From Pseudomonadota bacterium (GTDB lineage Bacteria > Pseudomonadota > Gammaproteobacteria > Burkholderiales > Burkholderiaceae_C): a DNA stretch of 64,000 bases. The stretch lies in NCBI GenBank assembly GCA_030535425.1, contig JAUNHQ010000003.1, positions 24,820-88,819 on the forward strand. The letters are read 5' to 3'. Below the pieces are notes generated by a model, which saw only the letters and a program-made list of their open reading frames with translations, was not told the origin of the DNA and ran no database searches. Both the position numbers and the translations under genes were made by a program. Shown in pieces: positions 27,015 through 41,021 of the stretch; the stretch's first letter is position 1, and each line of letters opens with the position of its first letter.

Positions 27015-27069
27015 AAAAAGGCCATTTGCGCGCACCCCAAAAGGGTTTTAAGCTATATTATTAGTAGCA
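27015..27069 (-). repeat. Dispersed repeat, copy R9
   Basis: AAAAAGGCCATTTGCGCGCA, then AGCTAT and GTAGC. It lies downstream of the fadH fusion gene and upstream of DUF3079. Confidence 0.85.
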
Positions 27070-27116
27070 TTCATTTGCCACAGGCCGTGGCGCGGGCCAC
27101 GCACGGTCTGCCGCGG

Positions 27117-30459
<3,343 letters not shown>

Positions 30460-30513
30460 CAAAGGTGCTTGAGGGTTTCCACGCCCCTGCCAGCGGCTAT
30501 GCTTGGGCGCACC

Positions 30514-31155
30514 ATGTCCTTGCCCCATGCCCTGTTGGCCGCGCTGGTGGAGCGGCCCAGCTCCGGCGCCGATCTGGCGCGCCGTTTTGACCGCTCGCTT
30601 GGCTACTTCTGGCACGCCACGCACCAGCAGATTTACCGCGAGCTGGCGCGCATGGAAGAAGCGGGCTGGGTGCGGTCGTTGCCCGAGGAAGCCACGCGCG
30701 GGCGCAAGCGCGCCTACCGCCTGCTGGCCGCCGGGCGAAAAGAACTCAAGCGCTGGCTGGCCACGCCCAAGCCGCCCGTGGCCCTGCGCGACGACATGAT
30801 GGTGCGCCTGTGGGCCGAAGCGGCCATTGGCCCCACCCCGGGGCTGATGCACGTAATCGACGCGCAACTGGCCCAGCACGAGGCGCAGCTGGCCGTGTAC
30901 GAAAGCTACGCCGCTGTCGCCGATCCAGACCCGGCTGAATCCGCCGAATCAGCCGAATCCGCCGATGCCCCCGGCAACGCGGACACGCCAGCCGCCCCGG
31001 ATGCCGCCGCAGCCCGCGCCGCCGCCTTGCACACGCTGGTGCTGGGCGCAGGCATGCAGTACGAGCGTTACTGGATCGAGCTGCTGCGCCAGGCGCGCGC
31101 ACTGCTGGCGGATGAGGCCAAGCCCGTATCCGCCCCCGCCCCCGCGCCGCGATAA
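30514..31155 (+). CDS. PadR-family transcriptional regulator
   Basis: 213 residues from ATG 30514. The N-terminal winged helix has HALLAALVERPSSGADLARRFDRSLGYFW and TRGRKRAYRLLAAGRKEL. The C-terminal Vir_C-like helical dimerisation domain is interrupted by a low-complexity acidic linker (ESAESAESADAPGNADTP) of about 40 residues. It is divergent from the dienoyl-CoA fusion gene, with two ATGC-N8-GCAT sites between, so it probably represses that gene and itself. The effector is unknown. Confidence 0.85.
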   Translation: MSLPHALLAALVERPSSGADLARRFDRSLGYFWHATHQQIYRELARMEEAGWVRSLPEEATRGRKRAYRLLAAGRKELKRWLATPKPPVALRDDMMVRLWAEAAIGPTPGLMHVIDAQLAQHEAQLAVYESYAAVADPDPAESAESAESADAPGNADTPAAPDAAAARAAALHTLVLGAGMQYERYWIELLRQARALLADEAKPVSAPAPAPR

Positions 31156-31167
31156 ACGCAGCAGCCT

Positions 31168-31725
31168 TTATTGCGGCCCCTGCGCATACGCCTCCAGCCC
31201 CAGCGCCACCACCGTGGCCACCTCATCACCCACGGCGGCGCGAAACTCGCTTTCTGCCTGCATCACGGCGGCCTGGAAGGCGGCCAGCCAGTCCAGCCCC
31301 AAGGGGGTAAACACAATGCGCCGCGCCCGCGCGTCCAGCGGGTCGGCCTCGCGCGTGACCAGCCCCCAGGCTTCGCACTGGTTCACCAAATCGCCCATGG
31401 CCTGCTTGCTCATGCCCGCCCAGGCCGCCAGCGCCGTCAGCCGCGCGCCCTGCAAGGGCAAATGCCGCGTGATGTGCACGTGCGCCGCGCCCACCTTCTC
31501 GCGCGCGGCCAGGTTCGCCAAGGCCAGCGGCGCGTGCTCGCTGGCGGCCATCAGTTGCAGCACCCGTTCGTCAAAGCGGCGCATGGCATGGCCCAGCAGC
31601 CGCCCCAAATGCGTCTGGCGCCACAGATCGGCGCGCTCGTCTGAGGCGCGCTCATCAGGCCCGGCAGGCTGCCCAGAGGAATGAACGGCATGAAGGGGAT
31701 GGGCAGAGGGCGGTGTGCGGTGCAT
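31168..31725 (-). CDS. MarR-family transcriptional regulator
   Basis: 185 residues. The winged helix is LTALAAWAGMSKQAMGDLVNQCEAWGLVTREADPLDARARRIVFT, the standard MarR HTH and wing. A non-conserved N-terminal stretch of about 40 residues precedes helix 1. The start at 31725 gives MHRTPP. It is convergent with padR (12 bases between stops) and divergent from recA. An inverted pair GGTAAAC/GTTTACC lies in the gap and may be its operator. Confidence 0.85.
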   Translation of the reverse strand: MHRTPPSAHPLHAVHSSGQPAGPDERASDERADLWRQTHLGRLLGHAMRRFDERVLQLMAASEHAPLALANLAAREKVGAAHVHITRHLPLQGARLTALAAWAGMSKQAMGDLVNQCEAWGLVTREADPLDARARRIVFTPLGLDWLAAFQAAVMQAESEFRAAVGDEVATVVALGLEAYAQGPQ

Positions 31726-31737
31726 ATCAAATGGTAA

Positions 31738-31765
31738 GGTAAACTGACTTAAAAAAGCGTTTACC
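31738..31765. promoter_or_regulatory. Inverted repeat upstream of the MarR gene
   Basis: GGTAAAC (31738-31744) and GTTTACC (31759-31765), 7-bp perfect arms 21 bp apart centre to centre, 13 bases from the MarR start. A candidate autoregulatory site. Confidence 0.4.
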
Positions 31766-31772
31766 CAAATCA

Positions 31773-31806
31773 ATGGATTGATATACAGTCCTGTTCAAGC
31801 ATCCAG
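31773..31806. promoter_or_regulatory. Candidate LexA (SOS) boxes of recA
   Basis: Two overlapping candidates 50-80 bases before the recA start: CTGTTCAAGCATCCAG (31791-31806) keeps CTG-N10-CAG, and ATGGATTGATATACAG (31773-31788) keeps the right half TATACAG but has ATG for CTG. recA is normally under LexA; which of these is used cannot be decided here. Confidence 0.4.
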
Positions 31807-31855
31807 CTTATGCGCTGAACAAGCCTCCAACCCATTGATTCACAAGGAAAAAACC

Positions 31856-32905
31856 ATGAACACCGCTGTGGCCGACAAGACCGAAAAAGCCAAGGCCCTG
31901 CAAGCCGCGCTGGCACAAATTGAAAAGCAGTTTGGCAAAGGCACCATCATGCGCCTGGGCGAAGGCGAGCAGATGGAAGACATCCAGGTCGTCTCCACCG
32001 GCTCGCTGGGGCTGGACATTGCCCTGGGCGTGGGCGGCCTGCCGCGCGGGCGCGTGATCGAGATCTACGGCCCCGAAAGCTCGGGCAAAACCACCCTCAC
32101 CCTGCAAGTGATTGCCGAAATGCAAAAGCTGGGCGGCACCTGCGCCTTCATCGACGCCGAACACGCGCTGGACACTGCCTACGCCGAAAAACTGGGCGTG
32201 AACCTGCACGACATGCTCATCAGCCAGCCCGACACCGGCGAGCAGGCGCTGGAAATCGTGGACTCGCTCGTGCGCTCCGGCGCCATTGACCTGGTGGTCG
32301 TGGACTCCGTGGCTGCCCTGGTGCCCAAGGCCGAAATCGAAGGCGAAATGGGCGACAGCCTGCCCGGCCTGCAAGCGCGCCTGATGAGCCAGGCCCTGCG
32401 CAAGCTCACCGCCACCATCAAAAAGACCAACTGCACCGTCATCTTCATCAACCAGATCCGCATGAAGATCGGCGTCATGTTCGGCAGCCCCGAAACCACC
32501 ACCGGCGGCAATGCCCTGAAGTTCTACGCCAGCGTGCGCCTGGACATCCGCCGCACCGGCACCATCAAGAAAGGCGACGAAGCCATTGGCAACGAAACCA
32601 AGGTGAAAGTGGTCAAGAACAAGGTCAGCCCCCCCTTCAAGACGGCGGAATTCGACATTCTGTTTGGCGAAGGCATCAGCCGCGAAGGCGAAATCATCGA
32701 CATGGGCGTGCAAGCCAAGGTGCTGGACAAGTCTGGCGCCTGGTACGCCTACAACGGCGAAAAAATCGGCCAGGGCCGCGACAACGCCCGCGAGTTTCTG
32801 CGCGAAAACCCCGAACTGGCGCGCGAGATTGAAAACCGCGTTCGCGAGTCGCTCGGCATTGCCGGGCGACCGGCATCGGCGCCAGCCGATGACGCCGAGG
32901 CTTGA
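31856..32905 (+). CDS. recA: Recombinase A
   Basis: 349 residues. Walker A is GPESSGKT at 72-79, the ATP/Mg-binding region [15 protein letters not shown] follows, and L2 is [27 protein letters not shown]. It forms the nucleoprotein filament for strand exchange and LexA cleavage. Start ATG 31856 has the AAGGAAAA upstream region. recX follows in the same direction, with a dispersed repeat inserted between. Confidence 0.98.
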   Translation: MNTAVADKTEKAKALQAALAQIEKQFGKGTIMRLGEGEQMEDIQVVSTGSLGLDIALGVGGLPRGRVIEIYGPESSGKTTLTLQVIAEMQKLGGTCAFIDAEHALDTAYAEKLGVNLHDMLISQPDTGEQALEIVDSLVRSGAIDLVVVDSVAALVPKAEIEGEMGDSLPGLQARLMSQALRKLTATIKKTNCTVIFINQIRMKIGVMFGSPETTTGGNALKFYASVRLDIRRTGTIKKGDEAIGNETKVKVVKNKVSPPFKTAEFDILFGEGISREGEIIDMGVQAKVLDKSGAWYAYNGEKIGQGRDNAREFLRENPELAREIENRVRESLGIAGRPASAPADDAEA

Positions 32906-32931
32906 AAAGCCTCCGCCTGAGGAACAAGATC

Positions 32932-32988
32932 AAAAACACTGTTTGCGCTTGTCTGACAAGCGCAAGTGGCTATCAAAGAAAGAGCAAA
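32932..32988 (-). repeat. Dispersed repeat, copy R10, between recA and recX
   Basis: AAAAACACTGTTTGCGCTTG, TCTG, ACAAGCGC, then CTATC and AGAGCA. It ends six bases before the likely recX start. Confidence 0.85.
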
Positions 32989-32993
32989 TTCCT

Positions 32994-33464
32994 TTGTCTG
33001 GTCTTTCGACCCTGTCGCTCAAGGGCCGCGCGCTGCGCTACCTGGCCGCACGCGAGCACTCGCGCGCCGAGCTGACGGCCAAGCTCATGCGCCGGCTGCA
33101 AGACGGCGAAAGCGCCGCCGACGTGGCCCGCGTGCTGGATGAGCTGACGGCCAAGGGCTTCATCAACGAAGCGCGCGTGGCCGAAAGCCTGCTGCACCGC
33201 CGCGCCCCGCGCTTAGGCGCTGCGCGCGTGCTGCAAGAGCTGCACGCCAAGGGCGTGCCCGCCGACGTGCTGGCCAGCGCCGCCGAACAACTGCGCGGCA
33301 CCGAGCTGGCGCGCGCGCGCGAAGTCTGGCGCAAGAAGTTTGGTCAGCCACCGCAAGACGCCGCCGAGCGCGCCCGCCAGCTGCGCTTTCTGGCCGCGCG
33401 CGGCTTCAGCGGTGACGTGGCACGGCGCGCAGTGGGCGAATCGGCGGATGACGAGCAAGGATGA
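32994..33464 (+). CDS. recX: RecX regulatory protein
   Basis: 156 residues from TTG 32994, near the usual RecX length. The segments RALRYLAAREHSRAELTAKL, VARVLDELTAKGFINEARVAESLLHRR and LGAARVLQELHAKGVPADV are its three tandem three-helix repeats. It caps and inhibits RecA filaments. An in-frame ATG at 32889 inside recA would add 35 residues encoded partly by repeat R10 and is less likely. TTG is a weak start, in keeping with low RecX amounts. Confidence 0.88.
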   Translation: MSGLSTLSLKGRALRYLAAREHSRAELTAKLMRRLQDGESAADVARVLDELTAKGFINEARVAESLLHRRAPRLGAARVLQELHAKGVPADVLASAAEQLRGTELARAREVWRKKFGQPPQDAAERARQLRFLAARGFSGDVARRAVGESADDEQG

Positions 33465-33556
33465 GTGCCGCCAGAGCCACATGGCGCCAGCAAACGTCGC
33501 CTGCGCCAAGCTCTCGCGTGCGCTGGCACCACGCACCAGTGCGGCAATACTTCTGT

Positions 33557-33603
33557 TTTTATAGCAATAAACGCCCGCCAGATGCGCGCGAATGGCCTTT
33601 TTT
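33557..33603 (+). repeat. Dispersed repeat, copy R11
   Basis: TTTTTATAGCAATAA, CCAGATGCGCGCG, AATGGCCTTTTTT. It sits in the convergent recX-argC gap. Confidence 0.9.
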
Positions 33604-33632
33604 CTCAACAGCCTTTTTGAGCAAGCACCTGC

Positions 33633-34544
33633 TCAAAGCCCCAGCATTAATTGCAGGTTTTGCACCGCCGCGCCGCTGGCGCCCTTGCCCAGGTTGTCCA
33701 GCCGGGCCACGCACACGGCCTGGTGCGTTTGCGGGTTGGCAAAGACGCGGATTTCCAGCGTGTTGGTGTTTTTCAGCGCCACCGCGTCCAGCTTGCCGGA
33801 TGCGGGCGCGTCTTCCACGCGCACGTGGTCTGCCCCGGCGTAATGGGCGCGGTAGGTGTCCAGCAGCCGTGCGGCATCGGGCTGGCCGGGCAGCGTGTCC
33901 AGGTGCAGCGGCAGCTCCACCAGCATGCCCTGGTCAAAGTTGCCCACGGCCGGTATGAAGATGGGCCGGCGCGTGACGCGGCCATAGGCCATGATTTCCG
34001 GGATGTGCTTGTGCTGCAAGCCCAGGGCGTACAGCTCGTAGGGCGGCGCGCCGCCCGCTTCATACGCCTCGATCATCTGCCGCCCGCCGCCGCTGTAGCC
34101 GCTGACCGCAGGCAGGGCAATGGGGTGATCGGGCGGCAGCAGGCCCGCATCCACCAGCGGGCGCAGCAGGGCAATGGCCCCCGTGGCGTAGCAGCCGGGG
34201 TTGGCCACGCGCTCGGCGCTTTGCACTGCGGCGCGCTGCTGGGGCGACAGCTCGGGAAAGCCATACACCCAGCCCGGCGCCACGCGGTGCGCGGTGCTGG
34301 CGTCGATGATGCGGGGCTTGGCGCCGGGCAGTGCGTCGATCAGCGCCACCGATTCGCGCGCCGCGTCGTCGTGCAGGCACAAGATGGTCAGGTCAACGGC
34401 CGACAGGATTTCGCGCTTGGCCGCCACGTCCTTGCGGCGCGCCGGGTCAATGCTGACCAGCTCCACACCCGCCATGCCCTGCAAACGCTCACGAATCTGC
34501 AAGCCCGTGGTGCCTGCCTCGCCGTCGATGAAAACCTTTGCCAT
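33633..34544 (-). CDS. argC: N-acetyl-gamma-glutamyl-phosphate reductase (type 2)
   Basis: 303 residues. The N-terminal NADP fold starts [21 protein letters not shown]; the catalytic Cys is in [17 protein letters not shown]. The shorter length and [14 protein letters not shown] are the type-2 ArgC form. It makes N-acetylglutamate semialdehyde in arginine synthesis. Divergent from sucC; convergent with recX. Confidence 0.95.
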   Translation of the reverse strand: MAKVFIDGEAGTTGLQIRERLQGMAGVELVSIDPARRKDVAAKREILSAVDLTILCLHDDAARESVALIDALPGAKPRIIDASTAHRVAPGWVYGFPELSPQQRAAVQSAERVANPGCYATGAIALLRPLVDAGLLPPDHPIALPAVSGYSGGGRQMIEAYEAGGAPPYELYALGLQHKHIPEIMAYGRVTRRPIFIPAVGNFDQGMLVELPLHLDTLPGQPDAARLLDTYRAHYAGADHVRVEDAPASGKLDAVALKNTNTLEIRVFANPQTHQAVCVARLDNLGKGASGAAVQNLQLMLGL

Positions 34545-34734
34545 TGCCGTTCCTTCAAACAAAAGACTGCGGCCCCCGCCCGGCAGCACGGGCCAGGGCC
34601 CCAAGGGGCGGGGGCAGCGCGCCATGATACATTCGCGGGTTGCGCAACGCATCCGTGCTCGAGCTGACGCCGGAAATCATCTTCCTCAACGTGGCAGCCC
34701 GACCCGATCCATTCTTTTCTCCCAGAGGGGCTTC

Positions 34735-35898
<1,164 letters not shown>

Positions 35899-35919
35899 AG
35901 AACTGTCGAAGGAAGCGCC

Positions 35920-36813
35920 ATGTCCATCTACATCAACAAAGACACCAAAGTCATCACCCAGGGCATCACCGGCAAGACCGGCCAGTTCCACACCGAAAAG
36001 TGCATTGAATACGCCAACGGCAAAAACTGCTTCGTGGCCGGTGTGAACCCCAAGAAAGCCGGCGAGAAGATTTTTGACGTGCCCATCTTCGCCAGCGTGA
36101 AAGACGCGGCCAAGGAAACCGGCGCCACCGTCAGCGTGATCTACGTGCCGCCCGCAGGCGCCGCCGCCGCCATCTGGGAAGCGGTGGAGGCCGATCTGGA
36201 CTTGGCCATCTGCATCACCGAAGGCATTCCCGTGCGCGACATGCTGGAAGTGCGCAACAAGATGAAGGCCAAGGAAGCCGCTGGCGGCAAGAAAACCCTG
36301 CTGCTGGGCCCCAACTGCCCGGGTCTGATCACGCCGGAAGAAATCAAGATCGGCATCATGCCCGGCCACATCCACAAGAAAGGCCGCGTGGGCGTTGTGA
36401 GCCGCTCCGGCACGCTGACCTACGAAGCTGTGGCGCAGCTGACCGAGCTGGGCATTGGCCAGTCCTCTGCCGTGGGCATCGGGGGCGACCCGATCAACGG
36501 CCTGAAGCACATCGACGTGATGAAGGCCTTCAACGATGACCCTGATACCGATGCCGTCATCATGATCGGCGAAATCGGCGGCCCCGACGAGGCCGAAGCC
36601 GCCCGCTGGTGCAAGGAGCACATGAAAAAGCCCATCGTCGGCTTCATTGCCGGTGTGACCGCCCCTCCGGGCAAGCGCATGGGCCATGCTGGCGCGCTGA
36701 TCTCCGGCGGTGCCGACACAGCCGAAGCCAAGCTGGCCATCATGGAAGAGTGCGGCTTCAAGATCACCCGCAACCCGTCCGAGATGGGCAAGCTGCTCAA
36801 GGCACTGCTGTAA
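35920..36813 (+). CDS. sucD: Succinyl-CoA ligase alpha subunit
   Basis: 297 residues with the phospho-histidine loop [13 protein letters not shown]. The N-terminal CoA-binding domain includes [18 protein letters not shown] and [10 protein letters not shown]. It pairs with SucC. GAAGGA lies upstream of the ATG, and the two genes form an operon. Confidence 0.97.
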   Translation: MSIYINKDTKVITQGITGKTGQFHTEKCIEYANGKNCFVAGVNPKKAGEKIFDVPIFASVKDAAKETGATVSVIYVPPAGAAAAIWEAVEADLDLAICITEGIPVRDMLEVRNKMKAKEAAGGKKTLLLGPNCPGLITPEEIKIGIMPGHIHKKGRVGVVSRSGTLTYEAVAQLTELGIGQSSAVGIGGDPINGLKHIDVMKAFNDDPDTDAVIMIGEIGGPDEAEAARWCKEHMKKPIVGFIAGVTAPPGKRMGHAGALISGGADTAEAKLAIMEECGFKITRNPSEMGKLLKALL

Positions 36814-36920
36814 ACAGCCCTCCCTTTCCATGAGCTGTCCTGCCCTGTGCGGGATTGGCCTGTGGCAGCACAGCAGCCTGGAGCTTGGCGATGCCACCGG
36901 TGCGTGAACGGGAAGGCGGC

Positions 36921-37709
36921 ATGCAGTTCGACTATGGCGCATTGACTGACGTGGGGCGGATGCGCCCCAACAATGAAGATGCCATCCTGGTGGACGCCGG
37001 GCATGGCGTGCTGGTGCTGGCCGATGGCATGGGCGGCTACAACGCAGGCGAAGTCGCCAGCGCCCTGGCCGTTGACCTGATTGCGGGCGAGCTGGCCCGC
37101 TGGCTGGACGAGGCGGCCAACGTGGCCAGCGTGCGTGACGTGCGCCGCGCCATGGAAATTTGCGTGGACAACGCCAACCGCGCCATCTTTGACGCAGCCA
37201 ACACCCATGCCGACTATGCCGGCATGGGCACCACCTTGGTCATGGCTGTGCTGCATGGCAACACGCTGGTGCTTGGTCATGTGGGTGATTCGCGCGCCTA
37301 CCGCTGGCGCAATGGCGAGCTGACGCAGCTCACTCGCGATCACTCATTGCTGCAAGAGCAAATGGACATTGGGCTGATCACTGCCGAGGAGGCTGCTGCC
37401 TCCAGCAACCGCAATCTCGTCACCCGCGCCCTGGGTGTGGAAGACACGGTGCTGCTGGTGGTGCAGGACATCCCCATTGAGCCGGACGACATGTTCCTGC
37501 TGTGCTCAGACGGGCTGAGCGACATGCTCTCCGACACCGACATCGCCACCTTGCTCGCAGAACCGGACCAGCCCTTGCAAGCGCGGGCCGAGGCGCTGGT
37601 CGGCCTGGCCAATGAACAAGGCGGGCGGGACAACATCTCCGTCATCCTCATGCACGCAGGCCAAATGCCTAAAAAGTCCGGGATGATGGCGAAATTGCTG
37701 GGAAAATAA
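36921..37709 (+). CDS. PP2C-family serine/threonine phosphatase
   Basis: 262 residues from ATG 36921 (an in-frame ATG at 36891 is possible). The PPM signature is complete: RPNNEDAILVD, VLADGMGGYNAGEVAS, GHVGDSRAYRWRNGEL, LCSDGLSDML and GRDNISVIL, giving the metal-binding Asp residues. It dephosphorylates Ser/Thr-phosphorylated proteins in the cytoplasm. The next gene encodes an FHA phosphothreonine reader, so together they look like part of a Hanks-type kinase signalling module; no kinase gene is in the window. Confidence 0.9.
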   Translation: MQFDYGALTDVGRMRPNNEDAILVDAGHGVLVLADGMGGYNAGEVASALAVDLIAGELARWLDEAANVASVRDVRRAMEICVDNANRAIFDAANTHADYAGMGTTLVMAVLHGNTLVLGHVGDSRAYRWRNGELTQLTRDHSLLQEQMDIGLITAEEAAASSNRNLVTRALGVEDTVLLVVQDIPIEPDDMFLLCSDGLSDMLSDTDIATLLAEPDQPLQARAEALVGLANEQGGRDNISVILMHAGQMPKKSGMMAKLLGK

Positions 37710-37792
37710 GCGCCCCATACCCATAGCTGGCCCTAAGCTTGGCGAGCTTTCCCACATTTTCTTACATCAAAAGCCCAACGGGAGATTCGTTC

Positions 37793-38461
37793 ATGCCAAA
37801 GTTGATCGTTTCGATCGACGGCGTCGTCGTCAAGGAAGTGCAGTTAACCAAGGATCGCTCCACCATTGGCCGGCGCCCTTATAACGACGTGGTGATCGAC
37901 AACCTGGCTGTCAGCGGCGAGCATGCCGTGATCCAGATGGCTGGTGGCATCACTACCCTTGAAGACTTGGGCAGCACCAATGGCACCTACGTCAACGGCC
38001 AGGCCATCAAGAAGCACACGCTGACCCATGACGACACCATCGAGGTTGGCAAGTACAAACTCAAGTTTCTCAACCTGGACACCCAGTCCGGGCCCATCAG
38101 TCTGTCCGGCGCGTCCAGCCTTGGCGCGGCGTCGACCATCGGCTCTATTCCCATGGGCATGGAATCCACCCTGGCCCAGATGCCCCCGGAGCACCAGCCA
38201 CGTGGCCCGCGTGTGCGCGTGCTCAATGGCCGCGCCAGTGGCCGTGAAATGGAGCTGACCAAGGTCGTCACCACCATTGGCAAGCCCGGCCTGTCCGTGG
38301 CCTCCATCACGCGCAAACCCCACGGCTTCGACCTGGCTTATGTCGAAGGTGACAGCGTGGCCTCGGTCAATGGCGTTGCCGTGGACAACGGGCCCATCAC
38401 GCTTAAAAACAACGACCAGATCAATCTGGGCGGCATTCGCCTGGAATTCATCAGCGACTGA
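37793..38461 (+). CDS. Twin-FHA-domain protein
   Basis: 222 residues. The first FHA domain (about residues 1-95) has the core TIGRRPYNDVVIDNLAVSGEHAVI and STNGTYVNG, keeping the Gly-Arg, Ser-x-x-His and Asn phosphothreonine-binding residues. The second half (about 130-222) has VTTIGKPGLSVASITRKPHG but lacks some FHA residues, so it is a degenerate second domain. GGGAGA precedes ATG 37793. Located next to PP2C. Confidence 0.85.
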   Translation: MPKLIVSIDGVVVKEVQLTKDRSTIGRRPYNDVVIDNLAVSGEHAVIQMAGGITTLEDLGSTNGTYVNGQAIKKHTLTHDDTIEVGKYKLKFLNLDTQSGPISLSGASSLGAASTIGSIPMGMESTLAQMPPEHQPRGPRVRVLNGRASGREMELTKVVTTIGKPGLSVASITRKPHGFDLAYVEGDSVASVNGVAVDNGPITLKNNDQINLGGIRLEFISD

Positions 38462-38581
38462 TGAAATAGGCCATGTCTCGATCGCTTTGACCCAGCGCGC
38501 ACCCAGCATGGCGCGAGTACTGTGCCAGCCTTGATCGCGTCGGCCAGGCCAGGGGCCAAAGACAAAAAACAAGCACTCGGC

Positions 38582-39487
38582 TCAAGCGCCCAGCAGGCGC
38601 TGCATGGCCTCGCGGTACTTGGCGGCGGTGCCTTCAATCACCTCGGCCGGCAGCGGCGGCGCGGGCGGCTGCTTGGGCCAGGGCTGGCCGTTGACCTGGG
38701 CCTGCTCCAGCCAGTCGCGCAGATACTGCTTGTCAAAGCTGGGCGGGTTGGCCCCTTCGCGCCACTGGTCGGCAGGCCAGTAGCGCGAGGAATCGGGGGT
38801 GAGCACTTCGTCCATTAGCACCAACTCGCCCGCGCCATTGAGGCCAAATTCGAACTTGGTGTCGGCAATGATGATGCCCTTGGCCAGCGCCATGGCGGCG
38901 GCGCGCTCGTACAGGGCGATGCTCACGTCGCGAATCTTCGCGGCCAGCTCAGGGCCGATCATTTCCACCGTGCGCTCGAACGTGATGTTCTCGTCGTGCT
39001 CGCCCATGTCGGCCTTGGCCGCAGGGGTGTAAATGGGCGCGGGCAGGCGGCTGGCGTTGCGCAGCCCCTCGGGCAAGGGCACGCCGCAAACACTGCGGCG
39101 GGCCTGGTACTCCTTCCAGCCGCTGCCGGCCAGGTAGCCGCGCACCACGGCTTCTACGGCAATGGGCTTGAGCCGCTGCACCAGCATGCTGCGCCCCTGC
39201 ACCAGGGCCACCTCGTCCGGCGACACCACGCTTTCGGGCGCCTGGCCGGTCAGGTGGTTGGGCACGATGTCCTTGAGCTGCTCGAACCACCACAGCGCCA
39301 TTTGCGTCAGCAGCGCGCCCTTGCCGGGAATGGGCTCGCCCATGATGACGTCGAAGGCGCTGATGCGGTCGGACGCCACCATGAGGATGCGGTCATCGCC
39401 CACGGCGTAGTTGTCGCGCACCTTGCCGCGCGCAAGCAAGGGCAGGCTGGTGAGGTGGCTGGTGTGCAGGGCAGGTGTGCGGGTCAT
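38582..39487 (-). CDS. purC: Phosphoribosylaminoimidazole-succinocarboxamide synthase
   Basis: 301 residues. Signature parts are [35 protein letters not shown] and ADTKFEFG. It makes SAICAR in purine synthesis. Convergent with the FHA gene; fba lies upstream on the same strand with a 300-bp gap between that holds repeat R12. Confidence 0.96.
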   Translation of the reverse strand: MTRTPALHTSHLTSLPLLARGKVRDNYAVGDDRILMVASDRISAFDVIMGEPIPGKGALLTQMALWWFEQLKDIVPNHLTGQAPESVVSPDEVALVQGRSMLVQRLKPIAVEAVVRGYLAGSGWKEYQARRSVCGVPLPEGLRNASRLPAPIYTPAAKADMGEHDENITFERTVEMIGPELAAKIRDVSIALYERAAAMALAKGIIIADTKFEFGLNGAGELVLMDEVLTPDSSRYWPADQWREGANPPSFDKQYLRDWLEQAQVNGQPWPKQPPAPPLPAEVIEGTAAKYREAMQRLLGA

Positions 39488-39716
39488 GGCTGAACAGAAT
39501 CGATCACAAAAAGCCAAACGGCCATTGTGCCGCAGCCGCTATGCGGACAGCCCTTTGATGAAGTTGCAGCTCGGCTTTAGCGCGGACACGCAACGCAGCC
39601 AGGCGCGTTCACAAAGGCTTAGCGTGCCAGCCCAGGCTGTGCGTGCCGCAAGGGCTTGAGGACATCCAGCAGGAGCTGGCCGCGTTAAGCGTCAGGGGTA
39701 TTGACATACCCATAAT

Positions 39717-39776
39717 AAAAAAGCCGATCGCGTATGTCTGACAAGCGCAATCAGCTATCGTTTTAAGAGCAATAAA
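39717..39776 (-). repeat. Dispersed repeat, copy R12
   Basis: AAAAAAGCCGATCGCG, CTGACAAGCGC, then AGCTAT and AATAAAGG. It lies 12 bases past the fba stop. The rest of the 39488-39788 gap shows nothing I can identify. Confidence 0.85.
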
Positions 39777-39788
39777 GGATGCAGGGGC

Positions 39789-40853
39789 TTACACCACTTT
39801 CTGCGCCAGCTCACCCTTGGCGTATTTCTCGGCCATGACGGACAGCGGCGTGGGCTTGATCTTGGCGCCCTGGCCTTCGCAGCCGAATTCGAGGTAGCGC
39901 TGCTTGCACACGGCCTTGGCGGCTTCGCGGGCGGGTTTCATCCATTCGCGCATGTCGAATTTGCCGGGGTTTTCGTGCATGAACTTGCGCACGGCGCCGG
40001 TCATGGCCATGCGGATGTCGGTGTCGATGTTGACCTTGCGCACGCCGTGCTTGATGGCTTCCTGGATTTCCTTGACGGGCACGCCGTAGGTTTGCTTCAT
40101 CTGGCCGCCGTACTGGTTGATGATGGCCAGCAAGTCCTGCGGCACGCTGGAGGAGCCGTGCATGACCAGGTGGGTGCTGGGGATGCGGGCGTGGATTTCT
40201 TTCACGCGGCTGATGGCCAGCACGTCGCCGGTGGGCGGGCGGGTGAATTTGTAGGCGCCGTGGCTGGTGCCGATGGCGATGGCCAGGGCGTCCAGCTGCG
40301 TGGCCTTGACGAACTGGGCGGCTTCCTCGGGGTCGGTGAGCATCTGGCTGTGGTCGAGCTTGCCGACGGCGCCAATGCCGTCTTCTTCGCCTGCTTCGCC
40401 GGTTTCCAGGCTGCCCAGGCAGCCCAGCTCGCCTTCGACGGTGACGCCGACGCGGTGGGCCATGTCCACCACCTGGCGGGTGACTTGCACGTTGTAGTCG
40501 AAGCTGGAGGGGGTTTTGCCGTCTTCTTTCAGGCTGCCGTCCATCATGACGGAGCCAAAGCCCAGGTCAATGGCGCCCTGGCACACGGCGGGGCTGGTGC
40601 CGTGGTCCTGGTGCATGACCAGGGGGATGTGGGGGTAGGCCTCGGCGGCGGCGGCGATGAGGTGTTTGATGAAGCTCTCGCCCGCGTATTTGCGCGCGCC
40701 GGCGCTGGCTTGCAGGATGACGGGGGCACCCACTTCGTCGGCGGCGGCCATGACGGCCTGCACTTGTTCCAGGTTGTTGACGTTGAAGGCGGGGATGCCG
40801 TAGCCGTTTTCGGCGGCGTGGTCGAGCAGCTGGCGCATGGAAACGAGGGGCAT
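39789..40853 (-). CDS. fba: Class II fructose-1,6-bisphosphate aldolase
   Basis: 354 residues of the Calvin-type class II form. It starts [30 protein letters not shown], with zinc ligands in VMHQDHG and GELG, plus VEGELGCLG and TSHGAYKF. It interconverts FBP with DHAP and G3P in glycolysis and gluconeogenesis. A terminator for the upstream PepSY gene lies just before its leader, so it has its own promoter. Confidence 0.96.
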   Translation of the reverse strand: MPLVSMRQLLDHAAENGYGIPAFNVNNLEQVQAVMAAADEVGAPVILQASAGARKYAGESFIKHLIAAAAEAYPHIPLVMHQDHGTSPAVCQGAIDLGFGSVMMDGSLKEDGKTPSSFDYNVQVTRQVVDMAHRVGVTVEGELGCLGSLETGEAGEEDGIGAVGKLDHSQMLTDPEEAAQFVKATQLDALAIAIGTSHGAYKFTRPPTGDVLAISRVKEIHARIPSTHLVMHGSSSVPQDLLAIINQYGGQMKQTYGVPVKEIQEAIKHGVRKVNIDTDIRMAMTGAVRKFMHENPGKFDMREWMKPAREAAKAVCKQRYLEFGCEGQGAKIKPTPLSVMAEKYAKGELAQKVV

Positions 40854-40911
40854 GGGGTGTCCTTTCTGCGAAAGAGGGTGCGGCAAGCGTGTGCCGCCGC
40901 TGGCGCTATCG

Positions 40912-40935
40912 AAAAAAATGCCCTGTGCCCAGGGC
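40912..40935 (-). terminator. Rho-independent terminator after the minus-strand PepSY gene
   Basis: Minus strand: GCCCTG-GGCA-CAGGGC stem (40920-40935), then ATTTTTTT. It lies about 90 bases past the PepSY stop and 60 bases before the fba start. Confidence 0.7.
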
Positions 40936-41021
40936 TGCGCCGCAGCGGGGCATTGTAGGCCGCGCCCTGCGCCGGGCCTTGACCCAGCGCAGGAGTGCTT
41001 GGCCCCCATGCGCGGCCAGGC

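Noticed and set aside
38462..38581. Possible further dispersed repeat between FHA and purC (AAATAGGCC...)
   Set aside because: Only a short piece resembles the element; the inverted core and AGCTAT end are missing.
39488..39660. Possible gene remnant upstream of purC
   Set aside because: Short frames only, with no recognisable protein similarity and no ribosome site.
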